Assembly (NCBI GenBank): GCA_047967505.1
Contig: CM106538.1
Origin: Dipteris shenzhenensis
Taxonomy: Eukaryota; Polypodiophyta; Polypodiopsida; Gleicheniales
Strand: one strand, 5' to 3'
DNA length: 64,000 bases
The position numbers and the translations under genes were made by a program. Position 1 is the stretch's first letter. Every line of letters begins with the position of its first letter. Shown one piece after another: positions 33,083-44,566 of this stretch. The notes under the pieces are model-generated. The model made no database searches. It saw only the letters and a program-made list of their open reading frames with translations, and was not told the DNA's origin.

Positions 33083-33699
33083 ATTTAGCCACCCTACCCG
33101 TATTTTACCATTTTGCACCCTCTTCATTTTGTACTAACCTCTTTGGAAGGGAGCTTTTGTAATGCGCATGATGTGAGACTTTCAGGCAATTTGACAATTT
33201 TGTAGCTCAGATGGCATGTATTCCCTTCTATATTACCCTATTTTGAAGGGAAACTTTTATTATAAAAGATGTAGAATGGAGCTAGAACAAGCCCCATTTT
33301 GCTCCACAAAACCTTTTTAAAAAAAGATAGCATTGGGGCCCAATGCCTATACTGATGCTGTCAAATACTGTTAGATACCAATTAGGACATGATGCCTATA
33401 CTGACACACTTTTTTTGAAGGACATAGTGACATTTCTTTAGGCAGCTAGGAAAAATTCCCAATGTTTTTTTTGGTGAAATATGAGTTGAAAACCGGCCAA
33501 TATCCTGTAGTGATCACTAGCATGTATAATGAGAGAAGCAACATAATTTGTAGCTTATTTGAATTATGATATGTGATATGCCATGGCTTGAAATTTGCAT
33601 TGGATGCATAGGTCCATATTGTAAGGGTTTTATGTAGTTTTCCAATTTCAACGAAAAGTTTTCATGCTTCTTTTTTAGAATATGATTATAACAAAAACT
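33083..33699. other. Spacer inside the inverted-repeat complex
   Basis: Single-copy in the window, AT-rich, with no ORF of note. It would be the 3' region of the candidate transposon gene. Confidence 0.5.
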
Positions 33700-34010
33700 C
33701 TCAAAAGTTACGATCTTTTGGTTTTTTGTCAAAAGTCAGTTTGCAAAAGGAGTATCTTTTACAAAATATACAAAATTCACATGAAAAAACAAGATTTCCC
33801 TAGAGTTCTCGTTTAGAGTTTACAATTCTCAAATTAGGTGGTATGCTATTATGTATGTATGTACTTACATAAATACTTGTATAGACATACAAGCATGCAT
33901 ACATATGTACATACCTTCGTATGCATGTATGTATGTATATACATACATATATATATACATGTGCATGTGTACTATGTATGCATATATGTATGTACGTACA
34001 TACATAAGTA
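33700..34010 (-). repeat. Inverted repeat A', right copy
   Basis: Reverse complement of 31146-31450, including the GAGAACTCTAGGGAAATCTTG block (as CAAGATTTCCCTAGAGTTCTC at 33789-33809) and the ATGT-rich tract. It ends directly before B' at about 34011-34016. Confidence 0.8.
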
Positions 34011-34015
34011 AACGG

Positions 34016-35365
34016 AATGCTTGTAAATTCAAATTAAAAACATCAAATGAAGTGCTACTGAGAAAAAAAATGTCTTCAAACCAAACTTAAAATTACAAAA
34101 GGAGTATATAGCACACATACACTTACCACAGCCTTGAATCCTTTCTTGCCACCACTCTCAACGTGTGAAGCACCTCTGCTATGCATATGTGCTCATGTCT
34201 TGGCTACTTATTGCACTTTTATGGAGCAAAGCTCTTGCTTGGCCCTCTTCCAATCTAGCTTATCCACATGAGGAGGCCTTGGCCTGTGCCCTCCTTGCTT
34301 GTATCCCATATCTCTGATTGAAGATGTTTGAGTACGTCACCCATGCGTTTAAGCATGTACTTCCTATCAAACTCAAAACCAAGCAATATAGGGTACTCCT
34401 TTATGAGTCGATCTATACATAGTCTTTTTTTTGTCGGTCTTACTTTGGCCATGGATCTAACATATTTGAGTCAAACATCATGGCAATGAGCTAGTTCATG
34501 TGAGCTATGATAGCGGTGCCATTGTCATCCTCGATGATCTCTCGTGAGTCATCGGCATAATAATGTTGCTATGCATCTAGGGGAAACCAAAAGGCTATGG
34601 ATGGGCCTAGGGTGGTTGGTCTGGCGATGCAGGAATCCCTTCGTGCCACCATCATGCACTCCCCTAAAGATCCCTACCTGGCCACTCTAGTGGTCAACTC
34701 TGAGGTGGCTGTGCAAGAAGCGGAGGTAGCGAGAACCATGAGTCGGTAGACCTGGCTAGCAGTGGGAGACTACCCCTCGAAGGCCTTTTTTCAAGCGATT
34801 GAGAGAAACCGCCAGAGAGATTTAATTGATCGTGTGCAGGACTATCAAGGCAACATATTAAATGAAATTTGGCACACTGCCGCCGTGTTTTAAAAGGAGC
34901 TAAGCTCTATCATGGGGGAAGGTGTGATCCAGGTCAAAGAATGGCATTCCAACATTAATTGTGCGCTGGAGGGCATGACCCCAAGGGTCTCATAGTACCA
35001 CTAGAGGCGGCTGGCTCAGCCATACTCGCTATTGTGGGAGGGGTGGAAGTGGGGGCAGGGGTGAAAAATACAAGGGTGGTGATGGATCCAGTGGCGGGCT
35101 ATGTCTTTGCATGGGGGCTTCAACTCAGATGTGTGGACTCATCCACATCGTCTGAAGCTCTTAAAACACAACATCCTAATCTCTTCTTATGATGAAGTTG
35201 GCCCCTGGCTGATAATGCCTCGAGTCATGCCAAAGCAATCTCGTTAGGACTCATCTACGAGATGCATGTCAAACAGCTCAATGAAAAGATGCAAAACTAA
35301 TTTAACAAAACTTGAGTTGCAAAAAAAACGAAAGTGAAGTAGATACATATTAAAATAGGGTGCAT
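34016..35365 (-). repeat. Inverted repeat B' (about 1.35 kb) with LINE-linker-like reading
   Basis: Reverse complement of 31455-32797. The plus strand reads MDGPRVVGLAMQESLRATIM, then after a stop TWLAVGDYPSKAFFQAIERN and RDLIDRVQDYQGNILNEIW (34740-34880). This pattern (WL..GD..SK.F.......R...I....D..G) is that of the linker before the RT domain in LINE ORF2. Downstream there is a 77-codon frame of unknown nature (34959-35192). Its order next to A' is A'-B', not B'-A' as a simple inversion would give. Confidence 0.8.
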
Positions 35366-35520
35366 GCACTTATTGAACAAGAAAATCTTGTGGATCATTA
35401 GACATTCTTCTCCCAGATTAATTAAGTACTAAGGACTTCTCTTCATATCTATGTGTGTGTTTGTCCTAACCATAACTACATTCACAATGACTTAACTTTT
35501 TCCCTTCTTTTTTCTTTTAA

Positions 35521-36855
35521 CACTAGTTTGGTAGAAGGACATAAAAATGTCCTAGGGCACTTTTATGTCATGTTAAAGTAGCCACTTCCTAGAATTATTT
35601 AAAAGCATTGATAAGGTGTTTTGGGGTTTTGATTATTTGCCATACTAGGTTATATGTTGAAAAAAACTTGGAATTATTATGGATTCAAACTTGCACCTAT
35701 GACTTTGAGTTCTACCTAAAGTTTTAAGGTCAACCTAACATCAATATTTCAAGTTGTTTTCTCAAGTTTTAGATAAAATGGCCATACTTCTTACTTAGAA
35801 TGAGTTTTCTTAGAGTTTGTAAGTCCTAGAGTCTAAGGATTACTATAATACATATGTTTATATTTCCTTGGAGCTAGATAATCATATTCATTATTATCTA
35901 TGGCCTTACATGTAATTTTAGTGAATGTTGATGGCGAGGCAAAAATTAGTCTTTTACAAATTCTTTGACATGTCTAACAAGTTCCAAACTCAACCATACT
36001 TCATATATGTCTTCAGTAGGATATTATGGAGTAGCATGAGTTTTTAGGGGACCTAATGTCATGTAGAACACCAAATTCAAATCGTATATTGATTGTTCCT
36101 TATGCTGTAATCCACACTAAATTCAAGATACAAGGGTTAATGGATATTATAAGAACCTTGATACGTTTAAATTATACCTATAGAGTGCCTCTAATCATTA
36201 ATGAGTGATACCAATTTAAAAATTTAATTTGCAAAACACTTATATACGTTATAATTCAAAACTATAAAGTGAGATTTAATGCAAAACCTGTTTTGGTAGT
36301 TGATATTAAGAGCACTTAATCTTTTTTAGTTTTAGCCTTTATTGTGATGTGGTGACTTTCCCTTATGATATAATATTGTTATACTTAAGATATGACACTT
36401 TGTTGCTATTATGTGTAGTATATAAAGATGCTTATTTGTGAAATGCAACTTATAATGCAACCTACTAGGCTAACTACTCTTGATTAATGATAAATTAATC
36501 TTGCCAAAATGATTTTTAAAGAAATTTTTGTCACTCTTAGGTGTTTGATATACTTATAAACACTGTAAAAAATGCTAGCTCCTTCAAATTAATTTTATTT
36601 TTAGGCATGCTAGATAAAGTTTCAAATCTGAGTATTGTCTGGGTGAAAGACTGTGTTACGATACATTTGTGAGCATTTTGTAATCACATGTAATAGTTTT
36701 TTGTGCTCCTTATATTTTTAGATAATAGTATTATGAGTCTATCTTAAGCTCAAGAGAGGAAATCACCAAAAAACACATCTACAACAAGTTGTGATTTATT
36801 TTCCAAAACCTCAAAAGGACACTTTTATGTCCTTTTATGCTCTATCAAACTAGTG
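35521..36855 (+). mobile_element. Non-autonomous DNA transposon with CACTAGTTTG ends
   Basis: The left end CACTAGTTTGGTAGA at 35521 and the right end TCTATCAAACTAGTG at 36855 form a terminal inverted repeat of about 15 bases with one mismatch. Both flanks are TTAA (35517-35520 and 36856-36859). Just inside each end are copies of a palindromic motif GGACATAAAARTGTCC (left 35538-35553; right about 36817-36832), like the subterminal repeats of CACTA elements. The 1.3-kb interior is AT-rich with no transposase. The ends suggest CACTA, but a TTAA duplication is not the usual 3-bp one. Confidence 0.7.
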
Positions 36856-36859
36856 TTAA

Positions 36860-38621
36860 TTATATGCCATATCACCAAGCTGCCTCCAAGCTGCGTAAGT
36901 GTATTGTCCATATTAGCCATATGTAGAAACCAGCATCATCACTAATCCTTATACATCAAATTACTTGCAAGGGAGACATGATTAATAAGATTGTACCCCA
37001 ATATTCCCATGTTTTAAAACTAGATTTCATCCTCTAAGAGCTTCCCTTGTATTAAATTATTCTGCTAACTGCTTATATACTACAAAATTAAGTACATTAT
37101 TCAAAAATGTATTTGTCCAAATCAAAAAAGGGGGGATAATGTATTTCAGATGTTTAACCAACCTCATAACCCTCCCAGTCCTTAGACTATTCCATATGGA
37201 TATCCAAAATTTGACCTATAAAGGCCCTTCCAAGGACCCTTCACAAAGAAGAAAATATTCCATTCATCCCAATACAGGAATGTTCATGTCAGTGTTCTCC
37301 ACCACTTGAGCTACCATAGGCATTCTCAGAAAAACTTGTCGAGAAGTGCAAGGACTCACTTGCCCCACCATCCAAAAAAAGAAACATTAGTTAGCTCTAA
37401 ATGGGAAGGCCGGCTTCACTGCCCCTGTGCAGTTGTTATCCATGGCATTAAACAAAAGAATCTAAAATCAGTCCTATGGTCTTATTGTTTTAAACCAGTG
37501 AGTCAAGGTAATAACATGAAGCAACTATGATTATCTATTATATTCTCAATAGCATGGTTCCATGCTACCAATCGACTACTCAATTTCTCCTCTAACTAAT
37601 AGCGTAGAATATCCAAAGGATAGGTATTATTAGCCAATTTTCAAGCTATGGGACCGTGCACATGGTGGAAATCAACCCCTCATTGACACCTTCTATAATC
37701 GGCTAATTATATAAATAATAGGCTGTGAGTAACAAATAAAGGGTTGTTAGGCCAAGGTCATTTGCTCCCTAATAGGGACTAAATTCCATATCAAATCAAA
37801 ATTATAATAAATAAATTAAACCAGCATGATTAATCATCACCAATATACCAAGAGCACTGGAATATGTACTCCCCATGTACCTTTTCCACAACAACCTTGT
37901 AAACAAACCCAAAAACCCAACAATACACAGTAAACTTAGAGTCACAAAATCTCATAATAGCTAACAGAATTTTCCACATATATGAGAAGTTGTCTCAGTT
38001 TTAAGCTATACACCAAAACTTCCTTCCATGCCAAAATGATACAATACCATGGGACACAGAGTGTTAAAGTTCCTATACCAATATCCTAGCCCTCGAAAAG
38101 TAACTCAAATGGAAAAAAGGCCTTGGATATCTTGCAGTCACGGGTCAGCACAAACCTAGTAACAATCTCATGAACCACACCAAGTGACACAAACCTAGAA
38201 CCAGGTCGATTACTCCACAAAGGATACGTCCTTTACTCTTGTTCTAGTTTTGGATTGTCCCTAGCATGGTGCCAATTCTTTTGGGTCAAGGCTCCCTATG
38301 TCCGAAGACCTACACATGTTAACTTTTTGAAACCATGTTTACGGGGATCCATGGCTTCCTTCTAACTCATAGAAGGCTTCAACTCCCTCGTGCATATGTA
38401 AACACAGTCCATTGCTACTATAGAAATCTTAAAACTCACACGAATTGACACTTTGAGGGATAATAATCGGTGATGATGTAGCATGAATTGATGAGTATAG
38501 ACTACAAACAGTCGTGAAGATATATTAAGTTGGGCTGATCTATTGTTGTGCTTGAAACATGTGCAAACCATAACTGGTAGAACGAGGCGGTGGGCGTAAG
38601 CACAAGGGCTAGAAACACCAA
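36860..38621. other. AT-rich spacer
   Basis: No recognisable gene. ORFs stay under 75 codons and lack domains. Confidence 0.55.
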
Positions 38622-38896
38622 TTTTGTGCTAGGCTCTATGGTTTCAATACTAGCTTACAAGTTTCAAAAAATGCAAGAAGTTGTCCGTGAAATCGGTCAA
38701 GGAAATGAGAAAACAATGTGGTCCATGCACTATACAGAAACAATTGCTATTTCACCGACTTTTGTAAGTACATATTCCTAGCATACTTCTTATTCCATAT
38801 GTGCTCAAGGAGCAAACTAAGACGATCAATACAAGAGGCAAACGTTCATAAAATTAGCCAATTTCGCCCATTTCTCCCCTTCTTTTCGGGTCATGG
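38622..38896 (+). repeat. 275-bp direct repeat, left copy
   Basis: Starts TTTTGTGCTAGGCTCTATGG and ends GGGTCATGG, exactly where the Copia LTR begins. The second copy is at 41413-41687, in the same orientation, on the other side of the Copia element, with about five differences that are all transitions. Confidence 0.9.
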
Positions 38897-39067
38897 TGAG
38901 AGTGCTCTCAACGGAAGCAAGAACGGAAGAAGGAGAGAGAGAGAGACAGAGAGCCACACAAGTTTTGGTGGGTGCAGAACCACCCTAATCTTCTTTTTCA
39001 TTCATTTATATATGTGTTTGAGTATTGTACATAACCGGGGTAAAGGCACAGTGACCTTTAACCCCCA
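38897..39067 (-). mobile_element. Copia 3' LTR (about 171 bp)
   Basis: On the minus strand it starts TGGGGGTTAAAGGTCACTG after a purine tract (AAGTGGGAGGT) and ends GAGAGCACTCTCA, giving TG...CA termini. It is closely related to the plus-strand LTR at 51105-51284. A TATATAAATG lies near its middle. Its outer end coincides with the end of the 275-bp repeat. Confidence 0.8.
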
Positions 39068-39122
39068 CAACCTCCCACTTAAAGGACAATGTGCCTTTAA
39101 GGGAGAACAACCAGTGAGCATA

Positions 39123-41411
39123 CTATCCAATGCCCATCAATACACGACAATACTCAAACCGCTGACTAGGTAGACTCTTCGTCAGCATATCTGCAAGGTT
39201 ATCATCTGTATGAACCTTAACAAGCTCTATGTGCTTGTCCTCAAGTACCTCCCTGATGAAATGGTACCTGACCTCAATGCGTTTGGTCTTTGCACGAAAG
39301 ACCGGATTCCGTGCTAGCTGAATAGCACTCATGGAATCACTATGCAATGTCGGTACACCTGTATGTATGAGTCCCCAAATCTCCCACTAGCCGATCAAGC
39401 CATATAGCCTCCTTGCAACCCTCTGTGGCTGCAACATACTCAGCCTCTGTGGTAGACAAAGCAATGCACTTCTGTGCGCGAGACATCCACGACACTGCAC
39501 CACCTGCAAAGGTGAACACATAACCAGAAGTGGATCTCCTACTATCCACATGCCTTGCATAGTCTGAATCTGTGTACCCAAGTACACACATGTCTCCTTT
39601 ACCAAAGCAAATGCACATCTCCTTGGTACCCTTCATGTACCTCATGATGCACTTAACTGCCTCCCAATGCCTCTTTCCTGGATTAGCCATATACCGGCTA
39701 ACAACTCCCACTGCAAATGCAATGTCTGGTCTAGTAGCTATCATAGCATACATAAGACTCCCAACTGCTGATGCATAAGGAACCTTGGCCATCATGGCCC
39801 TTTCCTCATCTGATTTGGGACTATCTGTATGACTCAGTTTCACATATGGAGGCAATGGAGTACTCACTGCCTTCCCCCCCTCCATATTGAAACGCTGCAA
39901 TACTTTTGTAACATACTCTTTTTGTGAAAGCCAAAGGAGTTTCCTACTCCAATCACGCTTGATGCGCATACCAAGAATATGACCTGCAAGTCCCAAATCC
40001 TTCATATCAAAGGCCTCATGCAACTTGGCCTTTAATGCATCTAGCTCATAAGTATTCTTGCTAGCCAATAGCATATCATCCATATATAGTGCCAAGATTA
40101 TCAGGCTACTATCCTTAGCCCTTTTAGTGTAGAGGCAGTGATCAATTTCACTCCTCCTAAAACCCTAGGACCGAATGAAAGCATCAAACTTCTGATACCA
40201 TTCCCTAGGCGCTTGCTTAAGACCATAGAGACTCTTCTTTAGCTTGCAAACTAAATGCTCTTTGCCCTTTTCTTCAAAGCCTTCCGGCTGCACCATGTAA
40301 ATTTCCTCATGCAAATCCCCATGCAAGAAAGCTGTCTTGACATCAATCTGCATAAGCTCCATATCCTCTGATGCCACTAGTCCAAGCATGCATCTAAGTG
40401 TGGTCATCTTCACAACCGGAGAGAATATCTCATCAAAGTCCACACCCTTCTCTTGCTTGAACCCTTTAGCAACCAAACGGGCCTTGTACCTAGGCACATC
40501 ATCACCTGTGACCTTCATCTTGTAGACCCATTTACATGGCAATGCTTTCTTTCCATGTGGCAAAGAAACCAAGTCCCAAGTCTTATTCTTCATAAGTGAA
40601 CTCATCTCTGATTGCATAGCATACTCCCACTTGCGTTGATCCTCACGCATCATAGCCTCTCTATAGCAAGAAGGCTCCCCGCAATCAGTAAGCATCACAT
40701 AGTCTACCCCTGGAACAAACCTATCAGGCGGTCTAGACACTCTAGATGATCTTCTCAAGGGCATTTCAGCTTGCTGTCCCACTTGCATATCAGCCACATT
40801 TGGCTCATCATTTCCACCAATAGATGATCCATCATCTACCCTTGATTGTATACCTATGGGAGTACTTGGTGGTACCATTTCTTGCACATTTGGTGCATGG
40901 ACAACTTGCTGTCTATCAACATATGCAGGTGGATTCACATCCTGGAAAGTGATTCTCCTCATTTCCACATCCCTCATCGGTGCCTTATGCATCTTCTTCT
41001 CATTGAAGACTACATCATGGCTGCGTATGATCTTCTGTGCTTCTGGATCCCAGAGACGATAGCCAATCTCTCCACTTTCACCATAACCCAGAAAGATGCA
41101 TTTCCTAGACTTAGGATCTAGCTTCTTTCGAAGGTCTTTTGGCACATGTGCATATGCCTCACACCCAAATATACGCAAATGAGAGTAAGAGGGCTTCTTG
41201 CCACTCCATGCCTCTTCAGGAATACCACCATCCAAACTCTTACTAGGTGATCTATTGATCACATGCACTGCAGTCTTCATTGCCTCAGCCCAAAAACCAC
41301 CAGAAAGACTTGCATTGGAAAGCATGCATTGCAACCTTTCTTGAATGGTACGGTTCATCTTTTCTGCAGCTGGATTTTGCTCTGGAGTATGAGGGGATGT
41401 GAGCTCCCTCT
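39123..41411 (-). pseudogene. Copia polyprotein: integrase C-terminus, reverse transcriptase, RNase H
   Basis: Minus-strand pol of a Copia retrotransposon, truncated at its 5' side at 41411 in the middle of integrase. It opens with TSPHTPEQNPAAEKMNRTIQ. Next is the integrase tail (FGCEAYAHVPKDLRKKLDP, KCIFLGYGE), a linker with PLRRSSRVSRPPDRFV, and the RT (WDLVSLPHGKKALPCKWVYK, RLVAKGFKQEKGVDF, YKMKVTG, YGLKQAPREWYQKF) with catalytic YMDD as LYMDDMLLAS. The RNase H follows with the Copia tail (LHSDSMSAIQLARNPVF and LADMLTKSLPS). Only two lesions are seen: one stop at 40165-40167 and one frameshift near 39347, where CATA is doubled. Gag and protease are missing. It ends at 39123, before the polypurine tract and LTR. 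Confidence 0.95.
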
Positions 41412-41412
41412 T

Positions 41413-41687
41413 TTTTGTGCTAGGCTCTATGGTTTCAATACTAGCTTACAAGTTTCAAAAAATGCAAGAAGTTGTCCATGAAATCGGTCAAGGAAATGAG
41501 AAAACAATGTGGTCCATGCACTATATAGAAATAATTGCTATTTCACCGACTTCTGTAAGTACATATTCCTAGCATACTTCTTATTCCATATGTGCTCAAG
41601 GAGCAAACTAAGACGATCAATACAAGAGGCAAACGTTCATAAAATTAGCCAATTTTGCCCATTTCTCCCCTTCTTTTCGGGTCATGG
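41413..41687 (+). repeat. 275-bp direct repeat, right copy
   Basis: Second copy of 38622-38896. It borders the truncated 5' side of the Copia pol, with four to five transition differences, mostly C to T or G to A. Confidence 0.9.
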
Positions 41688-42205
41688 CAGCTCCTAAAAT
41701 GTAGTATGACCAAAGCAAAGCATTACTGCAATCCAAAAGTATGCACGAGACCAAACGTACATATATTTTCAGAGGATCTAAGCTTGGTAGGCGATTCTAT
41801 AGACTGGCATGCAGTCCCTCATCAAAGAGTGAACAACGACTGCCAGTCATGCCTTTATTTACTGTGCCAAGCTCGATTGCCCTGAGTTAAAATGCGGCCA
41901 ACGGTGAGGGTAGCCTCGATGGGAATTTTGGTTGAATACACTTGTCCTCGTAAGGCAACCATTACTATTATATCTGTGGTTTGTCTACGTAGCCTCGATG
42001 TAGTTGGGATTCCCTAAGTCTCTCATGGATACTCAGCTCTAATGGGTAGGAATCCCGATCTCCTAATGTAAAGCTCAGCAAGGTGTACATTGAGAAATGG
42101 CCTTCTCCAGCCTATAAGATCTAAATAACCAACCTAGTCAACGTCCATCCTCAAAGGACTGCCCACGGTCATGTATGAGTTTGGAGTATCTCTAGGCGCA
42201 TAAAC
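41688..42205. other. Unassigned spacer
   Basis: No coding signal recognised. Confidence 0.5.
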
Positions 42206-42689
42206 TGTCACCGACTCGATTATATAGCCTAGAATGTATTAGGCTAGGCTGATTGAAATGTATTAATTAGAAGGTAGGCTAGGTAGGATTAAATGGCTAA
42301 GGCCATATGGATAATGTATTTCATATATTAATGGAATAAATGGTTCGCTCACACATGTAGGTCCTATGATAGGAATGGGTAGGAATGCATGGGTATGCAT
42401 TAATAAATGGTAGGCATAAAAGTGTCATAGGCTAAGGGTAGAATGATGGGGTATGCCCAAGGGATGGATCCCAAGAGGCATGAGAGGTTGTAACCTCTCG
42501 TATGCATGGAGTGTGAGCATGAGCCATTAGGCATTCATATGTGGTATGTGGATTGTATGAGCATTCTAGAGGATCAATAGCAAAAGTACACTCACGTAGG
42601 CACTCCTTCCACCCCATTTGGAGGGCCAATGCTTCTCAATTTATGCATCATTCTTTCACACATGTGCATCCTCCAACCAGTACATGACA
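42206..42689 (+). mobile_element. 5' LTR of a retrotransposon (about 484 bp)
   Basis: Begins TGTCACCGACTC and ends GTACATGACA, so the termini TGTCA/TGACA form an inverted repeat. Two bases later comes a good primer site. It is rich in 'taggct/aatgcatgg' motifs. No second LTR was found in the window. The class (Gypsy or Copia) is not decided by the LTR. Confidence 0.75.
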
Positions 42690-42691
42690 AG

Positions 42692-42704
42692 TGGTATCAA
42701 AGCC
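42692..42704 (+). other. Primer binding site (tRNA-iMet type)
   Basis: TGGTATCAAAGCC, one mismatch from the common plant site TGGTATCAGAGCC, two bases after the LTR end at 42689. Confidence 0.85.
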
Positions 42705-43019
42705 AAGATCCTTTGACTGTGAGAGCCTACCATGTGGAAGTTGCAACAATCGCTAACATCGGTGTGAAGTAATCGAGGAGAATCAAGAATCATTCATCAA
42801 GAAATCACCAGGGGGCTTTCCTTTTTCCCTCTCTTAAAGTCAAGTTTTTACCCCCAAAAAAAAGAAACACGAATCTCGTGCATATTGATGTACGGTGATG
42901 TTTAAAAAGAAAGGGGGGGGAGCATGGCTTGATCCAATTGATAGCCTTTATGGCATGCAAAATGGAGAATGTCTCGTCAGACTTGTTTTGATGGAAGAAA
43001 TTATTGGTGCCACCAACTT

Positions 43020-43082
43020 ACGCGGGTGCCCAGTTGGTAGTGACCAGTCTGGAGTTCAACTCCTCCCCAACCTCCCCTCTTT
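43020..43082 (+). mobile_element. Possible tRNA-derived SINE head (A and B boxes)
   Basis: GGTGCCCAGTTGGTAGTGAC (43025-43044) resembles a Pol III A box region, and GGAGTTCAACTCC (43051-43063) resembles a B box. The spacing is about 25 bases and a T-rich end follows. This is the layout of plant tRNA-derived SINEs, but the match is partial and the 3' end is not defined. Confidence 0.35.
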
Positions 43083-44540
43083 AATTATGGGGCATTGACC
43101 TTTGTGTTGCAATGTCTTCTCCCCAGTAATTGTGCCAGCCCCCCCTCCTGAAATCTTCGTCGCCCCCCCATCCCAAAAATTATGCTACAGCCTGCATCCA
43201 CCTGTAGCCGCTGCCTCTAGAGTTTGCACCCTGTGTGCCAGGTGGCACACCATGATCCATGCCAAAAAATGCACCGGTTCCTATGTAGGTGAGCCTGCAG
43301 ACCCGTCGGCCCTTACAGCCCCACCATGTGTTAGTGCAGCCCCTCCTATAGCTGCCAGCCAATCGCCAGCCTCCTGTCAATGCTGCCCCAGCCCACAGAC
43401 CGCCAGTCTCTATCCCTTTGCCAGTCTACCATGCCACCTCTATCTCTCATCTACCTCATGTAGCCGCTAGCTGCCTCTCCAACCCCGCCAACTACCTCTG
43501 CCACCGCCGCCTTGGCCATCACCACTGTCATCATTAAGGGCCACCCCCCTCCCTTTTAATTGCCATTCAAAAACCCCATCCCCCCCCCCCTTGCCCAACT
43601 TAAGAATTGAGCACATGCACAATTATAACCTTGGAAGTGTACACAATGGTATCGTATAGAGACATTGGGCAAACTGGATCCTTTGGAAGGCATCCATGGT
43701 GCTTAAGAGAACTAGATATGGTTAAGTCATTCTCTTAGATTGGGTTGATGAGCCAAGGTAGAACTTGGGCTTTTCCTAAGCAAGAGGGTGCTAGAAGACA
43801 TATTAGGAAAATTAGTAGATGATAACTCCCTTGCTAAGTGTAGCAAGTGGGAACCTATACATGGCCATAGGTCTTGCGACCTTAATTTAGACTAGGATAG
43901 TTGAGTAGTATCTAGGATATCGAAAGTAGTGATTCATTTGGAATGATCACTGGAAGGGTCCATAGTCCTACCTAGGTGGTAGATATGTAAGCACTTAGTA
44001 AGGTCTAGTGACCTTAGGTCTGGTGACCTTAGAGAGATCTCAAGTAATTGGTGAGTCATGACGCATGACTATGGGTGGATCCACAATTAGACCTGGTGGT
44101 CTAGAATGAGTACTCATTAAGTTCTAGTGATCTTGATCTTGTAAGTTAGGCCTATCTTGTAAGTTTTGGGTCTGATCAACTTGAAACTAATGGTTCCAAA
44201 CTAGTCACTTTCCTTATCAAGCAAGTCACGGAATACCCATTAAGAAGGTGCTCCATTTTTCTATTGAACAACATTCCGTAATTGCTTCAAAGAGACCATG
44301 TGTCTCTTTTATTTTCAATCTCTACATGTGCACAATACCCATAGCTAATATTCTTGACAAAATAATGATGAAGCCAAGGGTTTCCACCATCCATTTCTCT
44401 TGGTCCAAGACCTATTTACCACTTCTTGACCTCATTAAGAAAAGGCTTCATGAGGATAATGATTATAATAAGGGGATCGCATAGCCAATTTTGGGCCCAC
44501 CATTATCGCCTTCCCACTTGGGCTCCATAAGGGGACAGGA

Positions 44541-44566
44541 ATTGTGTGTGTGTGTGTGTGTGTGCG
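44541..44566 (+). repeat. (GT)n microsatellite
   Basis: About 11-12 GT units, then GCGCACGTGCATACATGCATC. Confidence 0.9.

Noticed and set aside
31105-34090. Tyr/Ile/His/Cys-rich ORFs in the ATGT-rich parts of repeats A and A'
   Set aside because: Low-complexity translation of TACATA/ATGT repeats.
43100-43480. 122-codon Pro/Ser/Cys-rich ORF as a secreted protein
   Set aside because: C-rich low-complexity DNA, no convincing signal peptide or domain.
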